Assembly (NCBI GenBank): GCA_910586015.1 | Contig: CAJUGJ010000023.1 | Location: forward strand, 2,501-58,027 | Reading direction: 5' to 3' | From: an uncultured Lachnospiraceae bacterium | Lineage (GTDB): Bacteria; Bacillota; Clostridia; Lachnospirales; Lachnospiraceae | DNA length: 55,527 nt | In this document: in pieces, positions 14,643 through 23,277 of the stretch | Position numbering within the stretch: position 1 is the first letter of the stretch | How the letters are laid out: every line of letters starts with the position of its first letter | Notes under the pieces: model-generated | Database searches by the model: none | Seen by the model: the letters and a program-made list of their open reading frames with translations, nothing else | What the model was told of the DNA's origin: nothing | Position numbers and translations under genes: made by a program

Positions 14643-17183
14643 TTAATAATCATAATAACTAATGTATAAATTTCCAGCTTCTTCAAACAATTCTTCTGCT
14701 TCTCTAAGAGAAAGTTTTTTGATTCTATCTGCTGTTGGATCAAGAACGGTTACTCCTAAACTATCATAAGCTGTAATCAATACAGCACTGTTTTGTCCTT
14801 TCATAGCTAAAACTGGACGTCCCATTCCAACAAAGAAAAGAACTTCATCTAAAGTTACTCCCTTTAATACTAATGGTTCAGCCTTCATGTTTGCCTTCAT
14901 CCAATCTACAATACTGCTTTCTCTTCGATCATAATTTTGAACTTTTGCATCAATACTTTTAAATTCAAAAATCATTTTCAGACAGACCTGTAAACTATCT
15001 AATCCATTGCCAATATTCATTTTTTGAATTCCTAAAATCTCTGCTTTAGAAGGCTTTGTCCCTCTCTGCCACAAAATTCTTCCACTGCTGTCCATCACAG
15101 TCCCCACTGCTGCATTAGCTGCCTGTACTGCTTCTCCTGCATCCTTTGAAGACATTACCAAACTTCCAAACGCATAGGCATAATAGCGATTTTGAAATTC
15201 TTCTGATTTCATTACACGTACTGTGGTATCTTCTAAGATTACTGTATTTTTTGTATTTTTTATAATCGGTATCTGCTCTATTTTATAATAAGAAGGAAGA
15301 CTTATATAATATTCTGTACGCATCTGATCCGTAATACGTTTACTTAAAATATATTCCGATTGTGCTACAGGTTGATTCATAATATAATCTTTTTCTCCTT
15401 CTTGATATCCAGAAAATGTAGTAGAATCTTTCTTGAGTCGCTTTAGTGTTACTAAATTTTCTTCTACCATAACCGAGTTCGTAAAATATCCATCTGCTTC
15501 ATAAGATTTTAACACTTCACAATTCTCATCTGCAATCTTTATACTATACATTGGATAGAGTGTTTCTCCAAACTGATCGACTGATATATCCTCCTTTTTT
15601 ACTAATCCATAGATCATATGTTCATCAATACTACCAAGAAGTCTGATATATTCTCCCTCACCAGCGTTAATTCTTCGAAACTCTCCTGTTTCCAACATTA
15701 AAACTAAAACACTCTCTGCCTTTTCTTTCTTTTCCTGCCATGCTGTATATTGCTTCTTTCCAGAGAATACAACGGTTTCTTCTGGTGCCTGTTGTGCTAA
15801 TACAGTTAGTGTTTTTGAAACTAAATTATAAGAATACAAAGTTTCAAAAAGAGAAAAATAAAAAATATCTTTATCATTCCGATATGCAAGTTTTCCAATT
15901 TCCTCGGTCAACATTTGATAGGTTGTATTGACAGGAATATAAATTTGTTCCTCAATTCTGTCAAATAAACTATCATAACGATATAAGACAATTCCAACTC
16001 TTCCCTCATATTCTCCCCGATTCATATAACCATATACCATGAAATCAATTGTTCCATCATCATATAAATTTAGAATTTTTACTCCATGCTGTTCAAAGGT
16101 ATCTCGAATATAATCGGTATCTTTTTGTCGAAAAGAAAATACCCTTACCATTCTACTTTCTTTTTCTGCTGCTATATAAAGCCATAATTCCCTTCCTCTG
16201 ACAAAGGCAAAAATATTATTACTCTGGTTTGGAATAATTTCTAAATCTGTCTGATTTGTAATTCCAATTTTAAATTCACTTTTAGAGAGACTGACTAAAT
16301 TAGGATCAAATACTGCTTCCATCGTACGCTCAAAATTATAGAGATATGTCCGGTTTGTTGTATAGCGAAAACGATATTTTTCTATTACTGCATATTCCTC
16401 TATCCCACTTGGTGTTTTTACTTTGATTTGATAATTTAATACAACACTTGCAGTATCTTTTGTATATTCCGTAATCTGAGGCAGATTTTCAAATAAAATA
16501 ATAGGTTCTAAACTTCCCCAGCTTACCATCTCCAAGCTCGAATGAATATTCACTTTAGCAAAAGTACTTTGATCGGCACTTCCTTTCGATTCTAAATACT
16601 TTCTTAAATCACTACAAGTTTCTTTATCAAAAGTCTTTGTATGAAATTCTTTCACAAAATCGAGTTTTTCTTCCAGATAAGAGTTAGGAATTACTTTTAT
16701 TCTGGTATAAAAATAGATTCTTTTACTTTGATTTGTAATCAAAGTAATTTTTGCTGCATATTCTACTTCTTGCTCTAAAGTTTCTTTTAAACGAATCTTT
16801 GCTACTTTTGTTTTTTCTTCTTTTTCTAAAGCAATAATAGAACCACTTTCTACTATCTGTCCTGTTGAAATATCAGAAACTTCATAGATCACCTTTTTTA
16901 CAATGTTATCATTTTCTGTAATTATTACATCAAAATTTTGTTCTGGTGTCAATGGAGTAATACTCTCTCGTAACAACATTTCATCTAAATTAGAACAATA
17001 CCCATGTAAAAGATTTAACTGTACTTTGTCAACTCGTATTGAAATATAGGGAAGAGCTGCTTCATTCATATCCATTTCTTTTTTTTCTGCCTGAAATACC
17101 CGCTCTGTCATATTTTTTCCAAAAAGGAAAAGTGAGAAGCAAAATACTCCTAATAAAATCAAGACTCTATAAATTAACTTCAT
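14643..17183 (-). CDS. Large membrane-anchored extracellular protein with C39-peptidase-like C terminus (likely inactive)
   Basis: I do not recognise a named family. The 846-residue product has one N-terminal membrane segment (about residues 5-22), then several hundred residues of beta-rich sequence. The last ~110 residues resemble a C39-type papain-like domain: a helix like the one carrying the nucleophile, then R-P-V-L-A-M-K, A-V-L-I-T-A-Y-D and V-T-V-L-D-P-T. The position normally holding the catalytic His reads N-S before A-V-L-I, and no Cys fits the nucleophile site, so it may be a pseudo-protease. The start at 17183 has GAGGG 5 nt upstream; a Met 12 nt earlier is possible. It overlaps the methyltransferase by 17 nt and is translationally coupled to it. 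Confidence 0.65.
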   Translation of the reverse strand: MKLIYRVLILLGVFCFSLFLFGKNMTERVFQAEKKEMDMNEAALPYISIRVDKVQLNLLHGYCSNLDEMLLRESITPLTPEQNFDVIITENDNIVKKVIYEVSDISTGQIVESGSIIALEKEEKTKVAKIRLKETLEQEVEYAAKITLITNQSKRIYFYTRIKVIPNSYLEEKLDFVKEFHTKTFDKETCSDLRKYLESKGSADQSTFAKVNIHSSLEMVSWGSLEPIILFENLPQITEYTKDTASVVLNYQIKVKTPSGIEEYAVIEKYRFRYTTNRTYLYNFERTMEAVFDPNLVSLSKSEFKIGITNQTDLEIIPNQSNNIFAFVRGRELWLYIAAEKESRMVRVFSFRQKDTDYIRDTFEQHGVKILNLYDDGTIDFMVYGYMNRGEYEGRVGIVLYRYDSLFDRIEEQIYIPVNTTYQMLTEEIGKLAYRNDKDIFYFSLFETLYSYNLVSKTLTVLAQQAPEETVVFSGKKQYTAWQEKKEKAESVLVLMLETGEFRRINAGEGEYIRLLGSIDEHMIYGLVKKEDISVDQFGETLYPMYSIKIADENCEVLKSYEADGYFTNSVMVEENLVTLKRLKKDSTTFSGYQEGEKDYIMNQPVAQSEYILSKRITDQMRTEYYISLPSYYKIEQIPIIKNTKNTVILEDTTVRVMKSEEFQNRYYAYAFGSLVMSSKDAGEAVQAANAAVGTVMDSSGRILWQRGTKPSKAEILGIQKMNIGNGLDSLQVCLKMIFEFKSIDAKVQNYDRRESSIVDWMKANMKAEPLVLKGVTLDEVLFFVGMGRPVLAMKGQNSAVLITAYDSLGVTVLDPTADRIKKLSLREAEELFEEAGNLYISYYDY

Positions 17184-18387
17184 CCTTACCCTCATTTCTA
17201 TGCTGTTGCTGTATCAATCGATATAAAGAAGGAGAAACTTTAAGTTCCTGTAAACATTGCTCTAATTGTTTTGTATGTGTCTGCTTTAATTTTTTATTTG
17301 GCAATACAGACTGTTTTATAGCACGAATTAAAATATTTTTTGGTGTATGTTCAAAATCGATAAATTCTAATAATTGTACCTTATATCCCTCTAATTCCAA
17401 TAAATTAGCTCTGAGTGCATCTGTAATCAAAGCTGACATTCTCTCCTTTATTAAACCATACTTTAAAATGGGATGTAGCATGTCATTTTGAATTTGTTGA
17501 TTTAGTTCATGCTGACAGCATGGAACAGACAAGATAACATGAGCCTTCCAATCTAGTGCCTTTTTTAATGCCGCATCGGTTGCTGTATCACAAGCATGAA
17601 GTGTTACCACCATATCTATTAAATCTGTTCCTTTATAAGAAGCAATATCTCCACACAAAAAGTTTAATCCCTCATAACCGTAGCGTATCTTTAATTCATT
17701 ACACATCTGAATGACTTCCTCTTTTAAATCCAATCCTGTAATCTCTACTTCAAAACCCTTTTGTTCTGTAAGATAGTAATACATTATAAAAGTAAGATAA
17801 GACCTTCCACATCCAAAGTCAATAATACGTAATTTTTTCTTATTAGAAAATACAGGAAGAACATCTTCAATAATTTCTAGGAATCGGTTGATCTGACGAT
17901 ATTTATCATATTTTGTAGTTACAACTTTCCCCTGTTCTGTGATTATGCCAAGATCCTTTAAAAATGGAATTTTACTTCCCTCTGGAATTAAATAGGTCTT
18001 TGTTCGATTATGTGTAAGTTGCTTTTCTTGTATTTTATTCTCTTCTTTATTTTTTTTACAATTTATAGTTATTTTGCCCTTTTTACTGATTAAAATAATT
18101 ACTTTTATAGAAGGAGAAAATAATTCTGCTTGTAAAAATCGATTACCTATCCAATCTTCTAATTCAAATAATAATTCTTCTTTGGTATGATTTTTATGAA
18201 ATACCTGATTTTTATAATATCTCTCTACTTGATACTTGATTTCTTTTTTTAGGAGAATTGGACGAATCTTGATCTTTTCTGCAAATTGGTTCTCTTTAAA
18301 ATCTTTCTGTTTTGGTTTACTTAAAATCATTTGATTCATTTCTTGATTCAAATATAAATCTAAAATTTCTTTTATTGATTGTTCCAT
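17167..18387 (-). CDS. SAM-dependent methyltransferase (Methyltransf_32 type)
   Basis: This 406-residue protein has a Rossmann-fold methyltransferase core in its second half. The SAM motif I-I-D-F-G-C-G-R-S-Y-L-T-F is followed by G-L-D-L-K, and T-L-H-A-C-D-T-A-T-D and S-V-P-C-C-Q-H-E-L are typical of Methyltransf_32 proteins. The N-terminal ~150 residues are a lysine-rich domain, perhaps for RNA or acceptor recognition. The substrate is unknown. I chose ATG 18387 because AGAGGATATC precedes it. A promoter (TTGCAG-17-TATGAT) lies at 18425-18453. Confidence 0.82.
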   Translation of the reverse strand: MEQSIKEILDLYLNQEMNQMILSKPKQKDFKENQFAEKIKIRPILLKKEIKYQVERYYKNQVFHKNHTKEELLFELEDWIGNRFLQAELFSPSIKVIILISKKGKITINCKKNKEENKIQEKQLTHNRTKTYLIPEGSKIPFLKDLGIITEQGKVVTTKYDKYRQINRFLEIIEDVLPVFSNKKKLRIIDFGCGRSYLTFIMYYYLTEQKGFEVEITGLDLKEEVIQMCNELKIRYGYEGLNFLCGDIASYKGTDLIDMVVTLHACDTATDAALKKALDWKAHVILSVPCCQHELNQQIQNDMLHPILKYGLIKERMSALITDALRANLLELEGYKVQLLEFIDFEHTPKNILIRAIKQSVLPNKKLKQTHTKQLEQCLQELKVSPSLYRLIQQQHRNEGKDEVNL

Positions 18388-18424
18388 GATATCCTCTATT
18401 TTTCTCTTTCTTTTATATTTCTTT

Positions 18425-18453
18425 ATCATACCTTGTTTTTAAAAAAACTGCAA
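18425..18453 (-). promoter_or_regulatory. Promoter of the methyltransferase-anchored protein-glycosyltransferase operon
   Basis: TTGCAG (18448-18453), 17 bp, TATGAT (18425-18430) on the minus strand. Confidence 0.65.
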
Positions 18454-18533
18454 TGAATATTCCAAAGAAAAGTATAACATTTTTCTCAATTTTCTATCAT
18501 ATAAATTTAATAAAAATTGGTTAGGAGAATTTT

Positions 18534-18875
18534 ATGTCTAAAGATCCATATTATTTTTTAAAGCATCAAGTGGTGAAAGCTAATGTAACTTATTCTCAAA
18601 GTCAAGAAAATACATTTCCAAAGGACTATCTTTACTTTCAAAACTTTTACTCTCGCCCATCTGTTTATTTGTCCTCTGAAATTTCAAAATATAGTGACTG
18701 CTTTGACTATCCAAGAAGTTTTCTATATGACGAATATCCAGATAAACACATTTTTCAATATCATGTTGATCAGATTATAAAACAAATTGGAGCACCACCT
18801 GAAGAAGTCTGGCTTCAACCATTAATAGAAACACTGTTTATACAGGAATTTTTATATCGTCGCAATCAAAAATAA
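18534..18875 (+). CDS. Conserved hypothetical protein, 113 residues
   Basis: A small soluble protein rich in Tyr and Phe that I cannot assign. It has no signal peptide or membrane span. A helical C-terminal third (Q-I-I-K-Q-I-G-A-P-P-E-E-V-W-L near residue 82) is the most structured part. A clear AGGAGA box before ATG 18534 and its place between promoters suggest it is expressed. It is followed 83 nt later by the HIT gene, which seems to have its own TATACT box near 18910. Confidence 0.65.
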   Translation: MSKDPYYFLKHQVVKANVTYSQSQENTFPKDYLYFQNFYSRPSVYLSSEISKYSDCFDYPRSFLYDEYPDKHIFQYHVDQIIKQIGAPPEEVWLQPLIETLFIQEFLYRRNQK

Positions 18876-18958
18876 TTCATTTTCTCTTTTCATTTTACAA
18901 AATTATGTTATACTAATAGAAAAAAACCACAAGAAACTGTGTAGAAAGGAAGATAGTC

Positions 18959-19375
18959 ATGTTAGATTCTTGTATCTTTTGCAAAATAACAGCGGGAGAA
19001 ATTCCTTCTAATACTATCTACGAAGATGACACCTTTCAGGCAATTTTAGATATTGCTCCTGCTGCAAAGGGACATACTGTATTACTTGTAAAACAACATA
19101 CTCCAAACTTATTTGAAACAGAGGATTCTATTCTTTCTAAAGCCTTACCGGTTGCCAAAAAAATTGCTATTGCTCTTAAAAAAGCTCTTAGCTGCGATGG
19201 TGTGAATATTCTTCAAAATAATGGGACATCTGCGGGACAGAGTATATTTCACCTTCATATCCATATCATTCCACGTTATGAAGAAGATGGACTTGTGATT
19301 CCTTGGCATACTAAAACATATGCAGATGGAGAGGCAAAGTTATTGGCAGAAAAGATTAAAGAACATATTCTCTAA
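18959..19375 (+). CDS. hit: HIT-family nucleotide hydrolase/transferase
   Basis: The 138-residue protein carries the histidine triad H-L-H-I-H-I-I-P-R-Y near residues 98-107 and the N-terminal C-I-F-C-K-I-x-x-G-E-I-P-S block typical of the Hint branch, including the C-x-x-C pair. Such proteins hydrolyse purine nucleotide phosphoramidates such as AMP-lysine. The start follows AAAGGAAG. It converges with murG across a very long hairpin. Confidence 0.95.
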   Translation: MLDSCIFCKITAGEIPSNTIYEDDTFQAILDIAPAAKGHTVLLVKQHTPNLFETEDSILSKALPVAKKIAIALKKALSCDGVNILQNNGTSAGQSIFHLHIHIIPRYEEDGLVIPWHTKTYADGEAKLLAEKIKEHIL

Positions 19376-19395
19376 ATCTTTTTTCTACTAAAATG

Positions 19396-19447
19396 ATAAG
19401 TCGGACTGAATGAACTAATAGAGCTTAGTTCATTCAGTCCGACTTAT
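19396..19447. terminator. Bidirectional terminator with a 23-bp perfect stem
   Basis: Arms 19396-19418 and 19425-19447 are exact reverse complements, with a 6-nt loop. The flanking T tracts are short (CTTTTC on the right; TTTTAG when read on the minus strand). The hairpin lies between the converging HIT and murG genes. Confidence 0.8.
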
Positions 19448-19461
19448 GTTATCTTTTCTAT

Positions 19462-20535
19462 TTATTTCCTGTTTTTTTGTATTTCTTCTAATAATCCAAT
19501 AATTAATTCAATAGAATCATTTTGTTTTGAATTGCTCATTGCCTCTATGTAGGCTTCCTTACTTGCTGTTACTTGTTTAATTCCCTCTAAAAGTGTTTCA
19601 TTAGTCAAATTTTCTTCTTTGATCACATAACTATATCCCTGTCGTTCAAAGGATTCTGCATTTAAGATCTGATCTCCTCTACTTGCGGCTGCGGATAATG
19701 GAATTAAAATATTTGGTTTTTTTAAAGCAAGTAATTCACAGATAGCATTTGCTCCTGCTCTGGAAATGACCAAATCTGCAGCTGCAAAAATATCTGACAA
19801 TTCAGAACTAATATATTCAAACTGAACATATCCTTCCAAATGACTATATGCTCCGTCGGTCTTTCCCTTTCCACATAAATGTACGACCTGAAATTGTTTT
19901 AAAAGAGTCGGAAGCAGATTTCTTACTGCCTCATTGACTGCTGCTGCTCCTGTACTTCCTCCAACAATCATAATTACTGGCTTATTTGCTGTAAATCCAC
20001 AAAACTCTAAACCTTTGATCTTGTTTCCGGCAAAGAGTTCTTTTCGAATTGGTGTACCAGTAATAACCGCTTTTCCAGCAGGTAGATAATTTTCTGTTTC
20101 TGGGAAATTCGCGCATACTCGTTTTGCTGATGGAATACAGAGTTTGTTAGCAAGTCCTGGAGTAATATCTGATTCATGAATTAAAACAGGAATATGTCTG
20201 TGGCGTGCAGCAAGAACCACAGGAACAGAAACAAATCCTCCTTTAGAAAATATAACATTTGGATTCAGACGCTTCATTAATTTTTTTGCCTCTTGATATC
20301 CTTTTAATACCTTAAACGGATCTGTAAAGTTTTTGATATCAAAATAGCGTCTTAATTTTCCGGAGGAAATTCCATAGTAAGGAATTCCGATCTTTTCTAT
20401 CAGTTCTTTTTCAATTCCTGTATAAGAACCAATATAGTGAACATCATATCCTGACTCTTGTAGTTTTGTAACCAAAGCAATATTTGGGGTTACATGACCT
20501 GCCGTTCCCCCTCCTGTCAATACAATCCGTTTCAT
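19462..20535 (-). CDS. murG: UDP-GlcNAc:lipid I N-acetylglucosaminyltransferase
   Basis: MurG makes lipid II from lipid I at the inner face of the membrane, the last intracellular step of peptidoglycan synthesis. The 357-residue protein has T-G-G-G-T-A-G-H-V-T-P-N at the N terminus, H-E-S-D-x-x-P-G-L near residue 124, the second glycine loop G-G-S-T-G-A near residue 192, and S-R-A-G-A-N-A-I-C-E-L. GGAGACTAAAA precedes the ATG. It is not in a dcw cluster here; it follows a TSCPD gene by 24 nt. Confidence 0.97.
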   Translation of the reverse strand: MKRIVLTGGGTAGHVTPNIALVTKLQESGYDVHYIGSYTGIEKELIEKIGIPYYGISSGKLRRYFDIKNFTDPFKVLKGYQEAKKLMKRLNPNVIFSKGGFVSVPVVLAARHRHIPVLIHESDITPGLANKLCIPSAKRVCANFPETENYLPAGKAVITGTPIRKELFAGNKIKGLEFCGFTANKPVIMIVGGSTGAAAVNEAVRNLLPTLLKQFQVVHLCGKGKTDGAYSHLEGYVQFEYISSELSDIFAAADLVISRAGANAICELLALKKPNILIPLSAAASRGDQILNAESFERQGYSYVIKEENLTNETLLEGIKQVTASKEAYIEAMSNSKQNDSIELIIGLLEEIQKNRK

Positions 20536-20559
20536 TTTTAGTCTCCACGCTGCGACTTA

Positions 20560-20805
20560 TTATAAACTTTTTAATGCTCTTGCTAACTGGTCTGGGCAAG
20601 AAGTCTGCTTTGAACCACAGCGAACTCCCTCTAATTTTTCAATGACATCTTTTACTGCCATTCCCTCTACTAATTTCGAAATTCCCTGTGTATTTCCATG
20701 ACATCCACCTACAAATTTTACTGACTTAATATATTTTTCTCCCTCTTTTTCTTCTACCTCAATTTGAATTGTTTTGGAGCAAACTCCAGATGTTTGATAA
20801 TCCAT
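20560..20805 (-). CDS. TSCPD-domain protein (TIGR03905 type)
   Basis: This 81-residue protein has the T-S-C-P-D signature near its C terminus, C-G-S-K-Q-T-S-C-P-D-Q-L, plus G-G-C-x-G-N-T-Q-G-I in the middle. The domain also occurs at the end of some B12-dependent ribonucleotide reductases; the stand-alone form has no settled function. The four cysteines suggest metal binding or redox sensing. It has a perfect ribosome binding site and probably shares a transcript with murG. Confidence 0.85.
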   Translation of the reverse strand: MDYQTSGVCSKTIQIEVEEKEGEKYIKSVKFVGGCHGNTQGISKLVEGMAVKDVIEKLEGVRCGSKQTSCPDQLARALKSL

Positions 20806-20884
20806 ATGAATCTCCTCTCTTTCTTCTTACTTTATGTTCTTTTTACGTTTCTTATGCAAAACTTACAAAATTGCAGCTTTCTCT

Positions 20885-20913
20885 ATTGTATAACAACTCT
20901 TTGGATTTTGCAA
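20885..20913 (-). promoter_or_regulatory. Promoter of the TSCPD gene-murG
   Basis: TTGCAA (20908-20913), 17 bp, TACAAT (20885-20890) on the minus strand. It is back to back with the mtnN promoter. Confidence 0.65.
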
Positions 20914-20919
20914 TTATAA

Positions 20920-20948
20920 TTGTTTTTTTTCTAATTCCATGCTAAGAT
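20920..20948 (+). promoter_or_regulatory. Promoter of the mtnN-niaR-EIIC operon
   Basis: TTGTTT (20920-20925), 17 bp, TAAGAT (20943-20948) with a TGC extended -10. Confidence 0.6.
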
Positions 20949-20989
20949 AGAACTGCAAAAGAAGGAAATAAAAATATGGGAGGATTTAT

Positions 20990-21682
20990 ATGATTGGAAT
21001 TATTGGTGCTATGGAAGAAGAGGTTAGACAACTAAAGCAGGCTATGTCAGACGTCTCCATCACTTGTTATGCCTCTATGGAATTTTATTCTGGAAAAATA
21101 GGTGAAAAAGATGTTGTTGTAGTACGTTCTGGAATCGGAAAAGTCAATGCTGCTATCTGCACTCAGATTTTAGTAGATCAGTTTAAAGTGGAAAGAATAT
21201 TGAATACAGGAATTGCAGGTTCTCTAAATCCTGCAATTGATATTGGAGATATTGTCCTTTCCACAGATGCCTTACAACATGATGTAGATGCCGCTGCTTT
21301 TGGTTATGCTCCAGGGGTTATCCCACAAATGCCTGTTTCTATCTTTCCTTCTGATCCAGACTTAATAAAACTTGCAGAAGAGATCTGTAAACAGGTAAAT
21401 CCAGAAATTCATGTATTTACTGGGAGAATTGTGAGTGGAGATCAATTTATTGCAGATCCAGAAAAAAAACAATGGTTAATCCATACGTTTCATCCATTTG
21501 GCACAGAGATGGAAGGAGCAGCAGTTGCCCAAACATCATTTCTAAACCATCTTCCATTTTTAATTATTCGTGCAATTTCAGATAAAGCAGATGAAAGTGC
21601 AAAAGTGGACTATCCAACATTTGAGGCAGAGGCAATTAAACACTGTGTACGGTTAGTGAAAGCACTGCTCGCTGCGCTATAG
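20990..21682 (+). CDS. mtnN: 5'-methylthioadenosine/S-adenosylhomocysteine nucleosidase
   Basis: The enzyme cleaves adenine from methylthioadenosine and SAH, clearing the by-products of SAM use. The 230-residue sequence starts I-G-I-I-G-A-M-E-E-E-V and has G-I-G-K-V-N-A-A near residue 46, the M-E-G-A-A-V-A-Q substrate motif near residue 173 and R-A-I-S-D-K-A-D with the catalytic Asp. GGGAGG precedes ATG 20990. niaR follows after 17 nt, so the two are probably co-transcribed. Confidence 0.97.
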   Translation: MIGIIGAMEEEVRQLKQAMSDVSITCYASMEFYSGKIGEKDVVVVRSGIGKVNAAICTQILVDQFKVERILNTGIAGSLNPAIDIGDIVLSTDALQHDVDAAAFGYAPGVIPQMPVSIFPSDPDLIKLAEEICKQVNPEIHVFTGRIVSGDQFIADPEKKQWLIHTFHPFGTEMEGAAVAQTSFLNHLPFLIIRAISDKADESAKVDYPTFEAEAIKHCVRLVKALLAAL

Positions 21683-21699
21683 GGCAGAATCGAGGTTTT

Positions 21700-22218
21700 A
21701 TGGAAGGACAAGAACGCAGAGAACAGCTTCTTTTTTTATTAGAACAGTCTAAGTCACCACTATCTGGAACTTATCTTGCAAAAATGCTTGGTGTCAGTCG
21801 TCAGGTAATTGTTCAAGATATTGCTCTTCTTAGAGCAGTAAATAAAAATATTCTTTCCACGACAAAAGGTTATCTTTTTTATCTTCCACAACAACAAAAA
21901 GTGAAACACTGTTTTCGGGTATGCCATACTACAGAGCAGATTGAAGATGAATTAATGAGTATTGTCGAACTTGGAGGAACTATTTTAGATGTGATTGTAG
22001 AACATCCCATTTATGGTATTATCACAGTAGACTTAATGCTTTCAACTCCTATTGAAGTACAAGAATTTGTCAGAAAGGTAAATACAAAAAAAACCGTTCC
22101 ATTAAAAGAACTTACAAAGGACATTCATCTTCATACGATTGAAGCAAATACGGAAGAAATTTTAACTCAAATTAAGACTTCATTAAGAAAAAAGGGATAT
22201 CTATACCCATCATCTTAG
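21700..22218 (+). CDS. niaR: Transcription repressor with HTH_11 and 3H domain (NiaR-type)
   Basis: The 172-residue protein has an N-terminal winged HTH (about residues 4-58) and a C-terminal 3H domain. The three conserved histidines are visible in V-C-H-T-T, V-E-H-P-I-Y-G and I-H-L-H. NiaR binds nicotinic acid and represses NAD-precursor synthesis or uptake genes. Here the next gene, 12 nt away, is an EIIC-like membrane protein, which may be its regulated partner. No other NAD gene is in the window. Confidence 0.88.
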   Translation: MEGQERREQLLFLLEQSKSPLSGTYLAKMLGVSRQVIVQDIALLRAVNKNILSTTKGYLFYLPQQQKVKHCFRVCHTTEQIEDELMSIVELGGTILDVIVEHPIYGIITVDLMLSTPIEVQEFVRKVNTKKTVPLKELTKDIHLHTIEANTEEILTQIKTSLRKKGYLYPSS

Positions 22219-22230
22219 GGGGAACTATTT

Positions 22231-23277
22231 ATGAAGCTACTAAAAAAATTATGTAATCACATCTTTATTGATGGTTTAAGTGGAATGGCACTTGGTCTGT
22301 TTGCCACTTTAATTATTGGAACAATTCTATCTCAGATTGGAACATTGCTAAAAGGAGAAATTGGAGCGAATCTAAACGCTGCCTCCAATATAGCTAAAAC
22401 ACTGACAGGTGCTGGAATCGGTGTAGGAGTGGCCTGTAAATTTAAGGCTTCTCCTTTGGTTACAATTTCTGCAACAGTAGCTGGAATGATTGGAGCTTTT
22501 CCATCTGCTGCAAGTATGGACAGTCTTTCGCTTGGTAAACCTGGAGAGCCTCTAGGCGCATTTGTTGCTGCTCTGGCTGCTATTGAACTTGGACAGTTAA
22601 TTTCTGGAAGAACCAAAATAGATATTATTATAACACCTTTTCTTTCTATTGGTTTAGGTGCTATAGTAGGTTTTTTAGTTGGTCCTCCTATCACAAAATT
22701 TATGAATTTTATTGGTACTCTTGTCAATGTCAATGTTCAACAGCATCCTATTATTGGGGGAATTGTCATTTCTGTTTTAATGGGAATGATTTTAACTCTT
22801 CCAATTAGCTCGGCAGCAATCGGAATTTCTATGGGAATCACGGGACTGGCGGCTGGAGCTGCTACTGTTGGATGCTGTTGTCAGATGATTGGTTTTGCTG
22901 TTTCTAGTTATAGAGAAAATAAGATGGGAGGGTTCATCGCACAGGGAATTGGCACTTCTATGCTTCAAATTCCTAATATTATTAAACGACCTGTTATCTG
23001 GATTCCTCCAATTCTATCCAGTGCAATTTTAGGCCCTCTAGCTTCTGCTTTATTAAAAATGAAAAGTACTCCTGTGGGCTCTGGTATGGGTTCTGCGGGC
23101 TTTGTTGGTCAGATCGCTTCCTATCAGACAATGAGCCCAGAAGTAGGTGCTGCAACTGCTCTGTTACAAATTATATTTTTGCATTTTCTTCTTCCAGCTG
23201 CATTGACACTTCTCTTTAGTGAAATGATGCGAAAAGCTGGCTGGATTCGTAATAATGATATGAAGTTGACAATCTAA
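22231..23277 (+). CDS. EIIC-type (PTS_EIIC_2/PfoR-like) membrane protein
   Basis: A 348-residue protein with about ten membrane segments and many small-residue loops, such as G-A-G-I-G-V-G-V-A and P-V-G-S-G-M-G-S-A-G-F-V-G. This matches the PTS_EIIC_2 family, which includes the Clostridium perfringens PfoR protein. No EIIA, EIIB or HPr gene lies beside it, so it may not be sugar-phosphotransferase driven. It is in an operon with niaR, which suggests a vitamin or NAD-precursor link. Its stop codon abuts the stop of the opposing phosphodiesterase with no gap and no terminator. Confidence 0.8.
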   Translation: MKLLKKLCNHIFIDGLSGMALGLFATLIIGTILSQIGTLLKGEIGANLNAASNIAKTLTGAGIGVGVACKFKASPLVTISATVAGMIGAFPSAASMDSLSLGKPGEPLGAFVAALAAIELGQLISGRTKIDIIITPFLSIGLGAIVGFLVGPPITKFMNFIGTLVNVNVQQHPIIGGIVISVLMGMILTLPISSAAIGISMGITGLAAGAATVGCCCQMIGFAVSSYRENKMGGFIAQGIGTSMLQIPNIIKRPVIWIPPILSSAILGPLASALLKMKSTPVGSGMGSAGFVGQIASYQTMSPEVGAATALLQIIFLHFLLPAALTLLFSEMMRKAGWIRNNDMKLTI

